DNA of 17,015 bases from positions 1 through 17,015 of the forward strand of contig JBCCHN010000113.1 in the NCBI GenBank assembly GCA_039028695.1. Reading direction: 5' to 3'. Below the pieces are notes generated by a model that was given only the letters and a program-made list of their open reading frames with translations, made no database searches and was not told the origin of the DNA. The translations under genes were made by a program, and so were the position numbers. How positions within the stretch are numbered: the stretch's first letter is position 1; the number at the start of each line of letters is the position of its first letter. Of the stretch, positions 1 to 6,013 are shown piece by piece. This DNA comes from JANQKX01 sp039028695 (lineage in GTDB: Bacteria > Pseudomonadota > Alphaproteobacteria > Kiloniellales > Kiloniellaceae).

Positions 1-141
1 AGCCCAAAGTCTGGAATGGCGTTTGAAAGTTGAGCTGAAGGACATCAACCGCCAAGCCGATGCCGCGATCCATCGGGCCGAGGATCTAATTAACAAGCAG
101 TATGAGCCAGAGCGTACTGATCAAGCCGCACAGCATTTCAA
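1..141. repeat. Left copy of terminal 141-bp direct repeat (circular join)
   Basis: Bases 1-141 match 16875-17015 exactly by eye. The relaxase reading frame continues through the join, so this is the overlap of a circular molecule written linearly, not a biological repeat. The true unit length is 16,874 bp. A 141-base overlap is also what a k=141 de Bruijn assembler leaves on a circular contig (inference). Confidence 0.95.
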
Positions 142-679
142 AGAGCGCCAGGATTTTGAAAAACGCGAAGAGCGAATTGCCGGCAAGATCCAGAATGCCT
201 TTTCTGCAATCCGGCATCGTGGCGAGATCGATACAGACAGCGCGCGCGGTGCCGTTGGTGATGCATTCAACTATCTAACCAACAGGAAAGCCCGAGCCGA
301 GGCGCTTGATAAACTCCATCGCATCAAGGACCGGCAATTGAGCCGGGCGCAACGCGAAGAGTTAGGCGCAGCCAGAAACAAGATCAATGCTGATCGAAGC
401 GCCCTACTCTCTCAGGCCAAATCCGGATTTAATTCGGATCGTATGGCCATGCTGGAACGGCACGCCAAAGACAAAAAGAAAATGAAAGCGGCTTGGGATG
501 CCCGAACTGATGAGCGCAAACGTGCCTTTGATACGGTCGTCAAAAAGGCCCAGGTGAAGAAATCAGCCAAGGCCCGGCCGGAACAAGAGAGCCAGGCCCG
601 GAAGGATTTCAAACGTGCGGCCGAAAGGGCAAAGCGTAAGAGATCCAGAGGTAAAGGCCGGACGCGCACACGGGATTGA
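1..679 (+). CDS. mobA: MOBP-type relaxase, C-terminal part (gene starts at 16111 and crosses the circle join)
   Basis: This is the distal part of the relaxase. Base 1 is the third base of codon 255 of the gene that starts at 16111; on the circle the gene is 16111-16874 joined to 1-679, about 480 aa. An internal ATG at 23 would give only 218 aa and should not be taken as a start. The segment is almost entirely charged and helical, rich in Lys, Arg, Glu and Ala, with coiled-coil character and a very basic tail (KRKRSRGKGRTRTRD). That fits the DNA-contacting or coupling-protein-contacting tail of relaxases; all catalytic motifs lie in the N-terminal part. The stop at 677-679 sits only 11 bases before the dyad that controls parA, so mobC, the relaxase and the par genes run in one direction. 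Coding assignment is secure; the role of the tail is inferred. Confidence 0.9.
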   Translation, partial: AQSLEWRLKVELKDINRQADAAIHRAEDLINKQYEPERTDQAAQHFKERQDFEKREERIAGKIQNAFSAIRHRGEIDTDSARGAVGDAFNYLTNRKARAEALDKLHRIKDRQLSRAQREELGAARNKINADRSALLSQAKSGFNSDRMAMLERHAKDKKKMKAAWDARTDERKRAFDTVVKKAQVKKSAKARPEQESQARKDFKRAAERAKRKRSRGKGRTRTRD

Positions 680-689
680 TATTAACTGG

Positions 690-756
690 TAGCTACTAGA
701 TATCTATTAAGTATCCGAAAGATACCATTGGATAGCTAGTAGCTATCTGGTATACT
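690..756 (+). promoter_or_regulatory. parA promoter embedded in a concentric dyad (operator or parS candidate)
   Basis: A sigma70-like promoter is visible: -35 TTGGAT (728-733), 17-base spacer, -10 TATACT (751-756) with an extended TG at 748-749. The spacer holds half of an inverted repeat. TAGCTACTAGATATC (690-704) recurs on the other strand at 731-745 with 14 of 15 matches. A second inner pair, GTATC (711-715) and GATAC (721-725), shares the same centre near base 718. A protein bound to this dyad would cover the promoter, so autoregulation by the RHH partner or ParA is the natural reading. It could also serve as the centromere. Binding is inferred. Confidence 0.7.
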
Positions 757-803
757 TTGATTCGTTTGGGCAATTCCGCCCATTCCTTTCCAAAGGCCAT
801 GCC

Positions 804-1493
804 ATGCCGACAATCGCTTTCGCCAATCCCAAGGGCGGATCAGGGAAAACCACAGCAGCGCTTATCCTGGCTTCAGAACTCGCCAGCAAGGGCGCTTATG
901 TGACCGTCATCGATGCTGATCCGGAAACTTGGATCTCCGATTGGGCGAAGCTACCAGGCAAACCGGATACCCTCGAAATTGTCAGCAACGTCACCGAAGA
1001 AACGATTGTTGATGAAATCGACGCCGCCACCCAAAAATCCCAATTTGTCATAGTGGATCTGGAAGGCACAGCAAGCTTGATGGTCGCCAATACGATCAGC
1101 ATGGCCGATCTTGTGATTATTCCAGTCCAGGGCGCGACCATGGACGCGAAAGGCGGGGCAAAGACAATCCGCCTTATTCGCAACCAGGAACGCACCAGCC
1201 GGCGCAAAATCCCCTTTGCAGTGCTTCTGACACGTACAGGGGCAGCAATCAGATCCCGCGCCCTTCGGAACGTACAGGAGCAGCTTGAAAGCGCCGGAGT
1301 TGACATGTTTGCGGTCAACCTAGTCGAACGCGCCGCATTCAAGGAACTGGTCGATTTTGGCGGCACGCTTTCGGATCTCGATCCTGCCCAGGTTTCCAAC
1401 CTTGAAAACGCGATCGACAACGCCCGTAGCTATGTGGGCGAGGTCTTAGCCAAGCTCAAAGAGAACGAATTGGAAGTGAGGGAGGCGTCATGA
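804..1493 (+). CDS. parA: ParA-family partition ATPase, VirC1-like
   Basis: This is a deviant-Walker P-loop ATPase that positions plasmids in the cell by dynamic binding to the nucleoid. The 229-aa protein starts almost directly with the deviant Walker A motif KGGSGKTT (residues 10-17, with the signature Lys10). The A-prime region VIDADPE (35-41) and the Walker B-like strand FVIVDLEG (about 82-89) follow. There is no N-terminal DNA-binding domain, so it is of the short type Ib/VirC1 class. The ATG at 804 follows a weak ribosome site (CCAAAGG). Its stop overlaps the next start as ATGA, so ParA and the 117-aa RHH protein are translationally coupled. Because the pair lies directly after mobC and the relaxase, it may also act on the relaxosome, as VirC1 does in Agrobacterium (inference). 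Confidence 0.88.
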   Translation: MPTIAFANPKGGSGKTTAALILASELASKGAYVTVIDADPETWISDWAKLPGKPDTLEIVSNVTEETIVDEIDAATQKSQFVIVDLEGTASLMVANTISMADLVIIPVQGATMDAKGGAKTIRLIRNQERTSRRKIPFAVLLTRTGAAIRSRALRNVQEQLESAGVDMFAVNLVERAAFKELVDFGGTLSDLDPAQVSNLENAIDNARSYVGEVLAKLKENELEVREAS

Positions 1494-1843
1494 CCAAAGA
1501 GCGCCAATCCCTTTTTTCCGACGAGCTGAACAATTTAGATCCGAATGCCTGGGTGCCGCCGGAATCTAAAGTTTCCAACGATCGCAAACCCACACCAGAA
1601 ACAAAGCAGGTCGCCGAAGAAGCAGGATTTCAAAGCCGGCCGACAGCAGGGCAGGGGAGCGCACCAAAGAAACAGCGCCGCCGCCGTACCGGCCGAAATG
1701 CCCAATTCAATATCAAGACCACGCCCGAGGCGATCGAGGAGTTTACCGCCATTGCCGACGCTCTTGATTGGGGGCTTGGGGAGACCTTTGAAAAGGCGAT
1801 CCCGCTTCTGAAAGCGGAGTTTATCGACAAGCCCCAAAAGTAA
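1490..1843 (+). CDS. Small basic RHH-like partition partner of ParA
   Basis: The 117-aa protein has two parts. Residues 1-65 are polar and probably disordered, ending in a strongly basic patch (KKQRRRRTGRN). Residues 67-110 carry a strand followed by two helices (FNIKTTPEAIEEFTAIADAL, then GLGETFEKAIPLLK), the pattern of a ribbon-helix-helix DNA-binding fold. It overlaps parA by four bases (ATGA), the arrangement of a centromere-binding partner such as ParG or, in Agrobacterium, of VirC2 after VirC1. It is the best candidate to bind the dyad at 690-745 and both repress and mark that site. I assign the RHH fold by pattern only; no family name is recognised with certainty. It runs convergently with repA, with 81 bases between stops. 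Confidence 0.7.
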   Translation: MTKERQSLFSDELNNLDPNAWVPPESKVSNDRKPTPETKQVAEEAGFQSRPTAGQGSAPKKQRRRRTGRNAQFNIKTTPEAIEEFTAIADALDWGLGETFEKAIPLLKAEFIDKPQK

Positions 1844-1924
1844 GAAAATGGGCGGTAGCGCTGCAGGGGTCACATTCGAGAACGCTTATCAGCGGCCAAT
1901 TTCGGGGAGCCACCATTTCAAATG

Positions 1925-2995
1925 TTAAGCCCGGCCGTGCTTTTCCACGTACCATTTCACGTAGCCGATAAAGGAGCCGTCCGGATTTTCCGGTATGGCT
2001 TTTTTCGCCAACAGCATCCGCCGCCACTCAGATTCCAGATAATAGACATCCCAACCCCCCGCGAACTTCTTTGCAACTTCGGTTGTCGATCCCTTCAAAT
2101 GCACCTGATCGATCGCAGAAGGCGATTCCGCTTCCGTGTAAATATCCGTGAAGGAGCTGCGCGGCCGGATTTTCACTAGGTTGTCAACCAGCTCAAACGT
2201 ATAATCCGGAATATGCGCATGCACCGCGTTATCATCGATGATTGATTTCATCATCCGCTTAAACTCAGCCGGTGTAGACGTTGAGCCAGTGAGGGCGTGA
2301 ATTGTTTCAAGCTTCAGGTGCCAGTAGGCGCTTTGACCGCACATCTTTCGAGCAATCTCGTAAAGCCGGCGCTCCAACGGTTTCCGGAGCCTAAAATAGC
2401 CCCGTGAAATCGTCAGAAGATCCTTGCCCTTTTCATTGATGGCATTGAAAACCCAATCGGAAAGCGTGATCTCTATGGCCTGCATACGACCGTCGCGCGT
2501 CTCTTTGATGGTCTTGGCATTGTCAATGAAGCTGAAGACTTCCCATTGTTCCTCGCCGCCGGTCATAATGTTGGTTTCGACCTGCGTACCTTGCAGCCGG
2601 CGCATAGCATTGCGGAATAGCTCATAGCCCTTTTTGTTGGTCGCGCGGTTGGTCGTTTTCAGCAGATCATGCGCATTGAAACGCAATGTCCGCTTGATCG
2701 GCCGGCCTTCATTGAGCGCAGCCATGCACTGCGAAATGCAATAGATCAGGATATCCCGATCATGCACCGTTGCCAGGCCATAGCGCGAAGGCTGGAGCTT
2801 GAGCCAGGTATTCCCGCGCCGAAACTCTCGGGCGGTCATGTCGGGCTTTGTGGAGAGTGTGAAGAGCGGGTTTTCCATTGACGCAATGTCCGACTTCGGA
2901 GCCGCGTCAAAGATATCGCAAACGAAAAAATCCGGTTCTGGATGTCGTTCCGGAAGTAGGGGACTTCTCTCTGTTTTTTCCTGCGCGCTACCCAT
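1925..2995 (-). CDS. repA: Plasmid replication initiator RepA (RPA family)
   Basis: RepA binds the iterons at 3003-3168 and opens the origin. From the ATG at 2995 it is 356 aa. The order of recognisable segments fits the alphaproteobacterial RPA initiators: LLPERHPEPDFFVCDIFDA near the start, SMENPLFTLSTKPD, DRDILIYCISQ, TNIMTGGEEQWEVFSFID, ITLSDWVFNAI, then YFRLRKPLERRLYEIARK, consistent with the winged-helix DNA-binding core. The frame stays open to an ATG at 3073, but the extra 26 residues are translated iterons (CVKFR appears twice), so I prefer 2995, where family-like sequence starts. No strong ribosome site precedes 2995, which fits an initiator kept at low level. Expression probably falls when RepA fills the overlapping iterons. 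Confidence 0.88.
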   Translation of the reverse strand: MGSAQEKTERSPLLPERHPEPDFFVCDIFDAAPKSDIASMENPLFTLSTKPDMTAREFRRGNTWLKLQPSRYGLATVHDRDILIYCISQCMAALNEGRPIKRTLRFNAHDLLKTTNRATNKKGYELFRNAMRRLQGTQVETNIMTGGEEQWEVFSFIDNAKTIKETRDGRMQAIEITLSDWVFNAINEKGKDLLTISRGYFRLRKPLERRLYEIARKMCGQSAYWHLKLETIHALTGSTSTPAEFKRMMKSIIDDNAVHAHIPDYTFELVDNLVKIRPRSSFTDIYTEAESPSAIDQVHLKGSTTEVAKKFAGGWDVYYLESEWRRMLLAKKAIPENPDGSFIGYVKWYVEKHGRA

Positions 2996-3002
2996 AGACT
3001 CG

Positions 3003-3168
3003 ATTCGTAACTTCACACATGGGACCAGCTTTCGGAACTTCACACATGATGTCAAACTAATTCGGAACTTCACACATTATGGAATTGGGATAATTGCTCC
3101 TGCTAGATTCGGAACTTCACACATGTGGATTCGGAACTTCACACAGACTCATTCGGAACTTCACACAT
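3003..3168. repeat. Six-copy iteron array, oriV
   Basis: The unit TTCGGAACTTCACACAT occurs at 3031-3047, 3061-3077, 3108-3124, 3130-3145 (last base differs) and 3152-3168. A variant with TTCGTAAC lies at 3004-3020. All copies point the same way. Start-to-start distances are 27, 30, 47, 22 and 22 bases, so the last three copies are spaced by about two helical turns. An array of direct repeats beside a RepA gene is the standard initiator-binding part of an iteron origin; an AT-rich stretch follows at 3169-3260. Confidence 0.93.
3027..3055 (-). promoter_or_regulatory. Possible repA promoter between iterons
   Basis: On the minus strand a perfect -35 TTGACA (3055-3050) lies between iterons 2 and 3. 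Seventeen bases later is AAAGCT (3032-3027), a poor -10. The spacer is iteron 2. If real, RepA bound to iteron 2 would block the promoter. The weak -10 keeps this tentative. Confidence 0.3.
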
Positions 3169-3301
3169 AACGGCATGGAAAAAAATCCGATTCTTCCAAT
3201 TTTTTCTGAAGCTTACGGCTTTCCCATAATTTGCAAACACGATTCAAAACACTGATTCAAACACAAAAGCTCTACGCTCCGCTTGAGCCAAAAAGGACTT
3301 C
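3169..3301. other. AT-rich stretch beside the iterons, likely duplex-unwinding region
   Basis: The stretch right after the last iteron is rich in A and T runs (near 3178-3206 and 3225-3262) and contains repeated GATTCAAA-type words at 3241 and 3254. I see no gene. Its place next to the iterons fits the melting region of an iteron origin. A perfect DnaA box was not found; TGTGGATTC at 3124-3132, inside the iteron array, is a partial match only. Confidence 0.5.
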
Positions 3302-3378
3302 AGGCCATACGGCCTTCAGACTCAATTTTTAAACCCGCGCAAGCGCGGCTAAAAGGAATCGGCCGACAAGCGGCCGAT
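3302..3378. other. Three stacked hairpins in the origin flank
   Basis: Three inverted repeats follow one another in 77 bases: AGGCC/GGCCT with a 4-base loop (3302-3315), CCGCG/CGCGG with a 4-base loop (3335-3348), and ATCGGCCG/CGGCCGAT with a 5-base loop (3358-3378). None is followed by a clear T run on the plus strand. They could be single-strand initiation structures or part of a small RNA. From 3379 to 3761 I see no gene and no stronger structure than a short dyad at 3641-3653. Confidence 0.5.
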
Positions 3379-3761
3379 ACTCTGTTTCCTTGATTGATAG
3401 GGGCAATTTTAGTGCTCAAACCATTCACGCCAGAGCATCCGGATAGATCAGCGTAATTGCTTCCGAAGAAAGCAGGCAGCTTGGCCAGAGATTCAACCGC
3501 AAACGATTTTCCACGCGGAAAGGCATCACCAGGCGCAAGAGCCAAGGCAGCAGGGCAGGGGGCAAAAATTTTGTCCCTGGACAGCTCAATAATTAAAGCC
3601 TCTGTATGGGCGTCTGTGGCGCAAGTAGAGGTGGTTTCTAAGGGCGTTGCCCTCGCGCCCTACAAGCGAAATAGTTGCGACCGTGGCTCGGCAAGCCTGC
3701 GCCCGCACCACTCACAACGATTTAGCTTTCCGGTTGCTACCCCCTGTTCGCCACGAGGCAG

Positions 3762-3789
3762 GGATGCAAGGGGACTTGCATCCTTTTTT
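3762..3789 (+). terminator. Rho-independent terminator
   Basis: GGATGCAAG (3762-3770) and CTTGCATCC (3775-3783) form a perfect 9-bp stem with a GGGA loop, followed directly by six T. This is a textbook intrinsic terminator on the plus strand. No protein gene ends just upstream, so it either insulates the toxin-antitoxin operon or ends a non-coding transcript from the origin flank. Confidence 0.85.
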
Positions 3790-3827
3790 GATTTTAAAAA
3801 AACATAGAAATTTGTTATACTTAGAGA

Positions 3828-4016
3828 ATGAGCGATATTGAGACAAAAGACATTGACGATTTCACCGCGCCGCAAAGCGAGGGCGATATTACGCCAGAAC
3901 ATCGCGCATGGATGAATGAGCAGATTGAAGCGACTTTGGCCAAGAAAAAAGCCGGCACCATGAAATTCCGCAGTCTCGATGATGTCATGCGGAAATTTGG
4001 ATTTAATGCACGCTAG
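3828..4016 (+). CDS. Short antitoxin of a ParE/RelE-type toxin-antitoxin pair
   Basis: The 62-aa acidic protein precedes a ParE/RelE-like toxin and overlaps it by 11 bases, the usual antitoxin-first order. The C-terminal half (SLDDVMRKFGFNAR) resembles the toxin-wrapping tails of small antitoxins. No clear DNA-binding domain is visible, although residues 20-45 could form a long helix. A -10 TATACT at 3816-3821 lies only six bases before the ATG. The ribosome site is weak (AGAGA), so the message may be nearly leaderless; no good -35 is seen at the right distance. The terminator at 3762-3789 isolates this unit from upstream reading. The antitoxin call rests mainly on position. Confidence 0.72.
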   Translation: MSDIETKDIDDFTAPQSEGDITPEHRAWMNEQIEATLAKKKAGTMKFRSLDDVMRKFGFNAR

Positions 4017-4308
4017 GCTCACCGAAGACGCCGAGGCCGACTTAGACGCCATCAAAGAATATCTAGAGCCGAGAAGCCCGCAAGGATTACAGCGGATCTT
4101 GTCCGCCATTTTCACGACGATCGGCCAGCTCGAAACATTCCCATTTTTAGGACATGGTGGCAGGGTAGGGGATACCCGCGAAATTGCCGTACCCCGCACG
4201 CCGTTTGTTGTGATCTATTCCACGAACGAGGACGATCCCTATTACATCGACATTGACCGAATTTTGCACGGCCGGATGAAATACCCGCCAGAAGAGGCCG
4301 GATCTTAG
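4006..4308 (+). CDS. parE: ParE/RelE superfamily toxin
   Basis: The 100-aa protein has the ParE/RelE pattern. It opens with ARLTEDAEADLDAIKEYLE (strand then helix) and a second helix follows (GLQRILSAIFTTIGQLETFP). Next come FLGHGGRVGDTREIAVPRTPFVVIYST, the typical G-R-x-G-x-R-E toxin core and strand, and a final strand (YYIDIDRILHGRM) close to the family ending I-x-R-V-L-H-x-R. ParE members poison gyrase and RelE members cut mRNA; the sequence resembles ParE more. I chose the ATG at 4006 because it overlaps the antitoxin stop and gives family length; the frame is open further up, but the extra residues are antitoxin sequence read out of frame. The stop overlaps the end of the convergent GIY-YIG gene by four bases. 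Confidence 0.85.
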   Translation: MHARLTEDAEADLDAIKEYLEPRSPQGLQRILSAIFTTIGQLETFPFLGHGGRVGDTREIAVPRTPFVVIYSTNEDDPYYIDIDRILHGRMKYPPEEAGS

Positions 4309-4895
4309 GACATCCGTTTGAGCTGCATTTTCACGTCTTTTGTGTCTCGATTGAGAACGCGCGCCATGTCCCAGGGCTTCATGCGCTTGCGATTCATTTC
4401 CCGCAGTTTTTCTTGTTCCCAGGGAGAGAAGGGGCCTTTGACCTGCGTCACCGGATTTTCCGTTGCATGTTTGGCCCCGCGATTGTGATAGGTCTTGCCA
4501 TTGGCAACATGGCGCAGACCGTCACGGCCGTATTTGCCGCCTGTCACCGCATCCAACACACCAGTTAGTTTTTTACGCGCATCCTGGCGTGCATACGCGC
4601 CATCGAAATTTTGAGAATTGAGAAGCGGCGCACCGATCGCCATGAAATGCCTTATCCATGAGATCTCGGCCATCAAGGCCGCTTCGTCGCTGTGACAATG
4701 TTCAATCACCTGGACGATCGGGACTTTGTTTTCTTCACGCAGCAGCTTCACTTTAAATCCGGAGAGCTGGTCTGACCCTTCCAAATGTTGCGATTTCCGG
4801 CGCTCGAAATTGTTGGTTTCACCCACATAAAAAACCTCGCCCGTGTCCGGATCTGCGAGCACATAAACGCAAAAATTTGGCAGGCCCTTTATCAT
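4305..4895 (-). CDS. GIY-YIG nuclease-domain protein with C-terminal helical domain
   Basis: The 196-aa protein has an N-terminal GIY-YIG fold (about residues 8-100). FCVYVLADPDTGEVFYVGET carries the two strand motifs in degenerate form (VYV and YVG). FERRKSQH (30-37) holds the expected catalytic Arg, and Glu77 in LMAEISWIRHF is the likely metal ligand, followed by LLN (91-93). After a linker with KTYHNRGAKH, residues 150-196 (PFSPWEQEKLREMNRKRMKPWDMARVLNR) look like a helix-turn-helix or Myb-like DNA-binding unit. So it is probably a DNA-cutting or DNA-binding enzyme acting at specific sites. Its start overlaps the upstream 110-aa gene as ATGA. Homing, phage-defence or plasmid-competition roles are all possible; none is shown by the sequence. 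Confidence 0.75.
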   Translation of the reverse strand: MIKGLPNFCVYVLADPDTGEVFYVGETNNFERRKSQHLEGSDQLSGFKVKLLREENKVPIVQVIEHCHSDEAALMAEISWIRHFMAIGAPLLNSQNFDGAYARQDARKKLTGVLDAVTGGKYGRDGLRHVANGKTYHNRGAKHATENPVTQVKGPFSPWEQEKLREMNRKRMKPWDMARVLNRDTKDVKMQLKRMS

Positions 4896-5224
4896 CGAGT
4901 CTGTCGGCGACGCCGACCGTTATAGCTTTGGGGTTTTTGACCAGCACGCGGCGCGGCCGTGTTGGCTCTTTCATCGGCGTAAACAGTGGTCATTTCTGAT
5001 TCTGGTTCGACGATCGCCAGATCCCACGTCTCGACATCAACATGATCGATTTCCAGGCCATCTTTCACAAACCGGCGATGCTTGCCGGCCGCATCCGTTG
5101 GCGTCAGATAGATGTTAAAGCCGGAAATATGATCCACGCCGGCATCTTGAATTTGAGCCATGACGCGCTGCGCAACTTCTAAAATAGCTTCCGTCTGAAA
5201 TGTTCCACGAGTCTTAAATCTCAT
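4892..5224 (-). CDS. Unknown 110-aa protein coupled to the GIY-YIG gene
   Basis: I do not recognise this protein. Residues 1-75 look like a compact mixed alpha/beta domain: TRGTFQTEAILEVAQRVMAQIQDAG forms a probable strand and helix, then HISGFNIYLTPTDAAG is strand-like and LEIDHVDVETWDLAIVEPE is acidic. The tail (about residues 90-110) is short, polar and basic, ending in NGRRRRQTR. It is first in a two-gene minus-strand unit, with a four-base ATGA overlap to the nuclease. Equimolar expression of a partner, specificity subunit or immunity protein is therefore plausible. The intergenic space to the divergent gene at 5312 is 87 bases and AT-rich, so the two operons may share control. Confidence 0.6.
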   Translation of the reverse strand: MRFKTRGTFQTEAILEVAQRVMAQIQDAGVDHISGFNIYLTPTDAAGKHRRFVKDGLEIDHVDVETWDLAIVEPESEMTTVYADERANTAAPRAGQKPQSYNGRRRRQTR

Positions 5225-5311
5225 TGTGTTAATCCAGGTTATTATTTAGAAAGATCAATAAAACCAAGTTTTATATAGTAATTATGAAAATATTTCAAGG
5301 AAATTATAGTA
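5225..5311. promoter_or_regulatory. AT-rich divergent promoter region
   Basis: This 87-base stretch separates the start at 5224 (minus) from that at 5312 (plus) and is strongly AT-rich compared with its surroundings. The word TATAGTAAT occurs twice in the same direction (5274-5282 and 5305-5313), the second running into the plus-strand start codon. AAGGA at 5296-5301 could be the ribosome site of the plus gene. Divergent promoters are expected, but I cannot single out a convincing -35/-10 pair. Confidence 0.5.
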
Positions 5312-5560
5312 ATGAAAAAATTGAAATCTTCGGAATACGAATGCCCAGCAAACTTTGATGGCCGCGAGAGGTACTTGATTGCAGTCACATTGATTGAATG
5401 GATCGAGAACGAAAAGCAGCGCGGAAAGTTCGAACGAACATCCGATATTCACGACCTTGAGCAGCTTTTAGAGCGCGAATTTCCGGACGAAAACAAAATG
5501 GTGAAGGCCGGCCGGGAAGGCTGGAAAGAGCTTTCAAAAGAGATCGAGCAGGAGCCATGA
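5312..5560 (+). CDS. Unknown 82-aa acidic protein
   Basis: I do not recognise this 82-aa protein. It appears mostly helical: YLIAVTLIEWIENEKQRGKF is a probable amphipathic helix, followed by SDIHDLEQLLEREFPDENKMVKAGREGWKELSKEIEQEP, rich in Glu and Lys. There are no cysteine clusters, membrane segments or signal sequence. The ATG is preceded by AAGGA about 12 bases upstream. It overlaps the next gene as ATGA, so the two are co-translated. Coding is supported by the long open frame between tight neighbours and by the coupling; function is unknown. Confidence 0.6.
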   Translation: MKKLKSSEYECPANFDGRERYLIAVTLIEWIENEKQRGKFERTSDIHDLEQLLEREFPDENKMVKAGREGWKELSKEIEQEP

Positions 5561-5877
5561 GCACACATTTTAAAAATTTTGTAGTTGAACAATCGTCAAA
5601 TGAATTGCTGAACGCCGAAGGTGACGAGCTGTTTTCGAAACAGGGCTACCTAATCAATGGAGCCGCAAATTTTTTCGTCTTTGCTGGTCGCGCCTTAATC
5701 GAGGACGGCCTTGATAAAAAAACGATCGCTAGAATGATGGTGGAGGCAGCCCATCAAACACTGGCAGATATCCGAGATCCATATTGTCCGGAAGAACAGG
5801 CCCGCGCAGCCCGGCTGATCATTGATATGGGATTGGATTTCATGCCTGAAGATGATCCCAACAAGGCAAAAAATTGA
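5557..5877 (+). CDS. Unknown 106-aa helical protein, distant paralogue of the 11549 gene
   Basis: The protein is mainly helical. The central segment (about residues 44-70, AGRALIEDGLDKKTIARMMVEAAHQTL) lines up with residues 26-50 of the protein encoded at 11549-11860 (ARELIGDGRRPDRVFRAMLSAAYETS). Shared positions include R-x-LI-x-DG, then R-x-M and AA-x-x-T at matching spacing. This suggests a small family of plasmid accessory proteins with two copies on this plasmid. The gene is coupled to the 82-aa gene by an ATGA overlap and precedes the R-M operon by about 140 bases. There is no known domain, signal peptide or membrane segment. Confidence 0.62.
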   Translation: MSTHFKNFVVEQSSNELLNAEGDELFSKQGYLINGAANFFVFAGRALIEDGLDKKTIARMMVEAAHQTLADIRDPYCPEEQARAARLIIDMGLDFMPEDDPNKAKN

Positions 5878-5957
5878 ACGACGATCTAGATCCGGACATG
5901 GTGGCCGGCCTGGCCGAAATGATGGAAGCTGAAACAGAGGCGGTTGAGGAAAATTAG
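5874..5957 (+). CDS. Possible 27-residue acidic peptide with TTG start
   Basis: A TTG at 5874 overlaps the previous stop as TTGA and opens a 27-residue frame, DDLDPDMVAGLAEMMEAETE in its middle. An ATG at 5898 would give only 19 residues. The peptide is very acidic. Coupling by overlap and the codon-like triplet pattern make translation possible, but the short length leaves it weak. It may be the eroded end of a longer gene. Confidence 0.28.
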   Translation: MNDDLDPDMVAGLAEMMEAETEAVEEN

Positions 5958-5977
5958 AAGTAAGGAACAACGAATAA

Positions 5978-5990
5978 CGTGCTTTGCACG
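5978..5990. promoter_or_regulatory. Short dyad upstream of the R-M operon
   Basis: CGTGC and GCACG flank a three-base loop (5978-5990), 24 bases before the methyltransferase start. It could be an operator for the R-M operon or a weak hairpin in its leader. No controller (C) gene is found next to it. Confidence 0.35.
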
Positions 5991-6013
5991 AACATTAGTA
6001 TAAGAAAGAAAGC

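Noticed and set aside
3457..3807. 116-aa plus-strand open frame in the origin flank
   Set aside because: It runs through a perfect intrinsic terminator, has no ribosome site, and its composition has no domain-like pattern.
5884..5899. A 16-base identity (ATCTAGATCCGGACAT) with 16260-16275 in the relaxase gene
   Set aside because: It encodes a LDPD run in both places and no flanking similarity is seen, so it is probably chance or codon bias.
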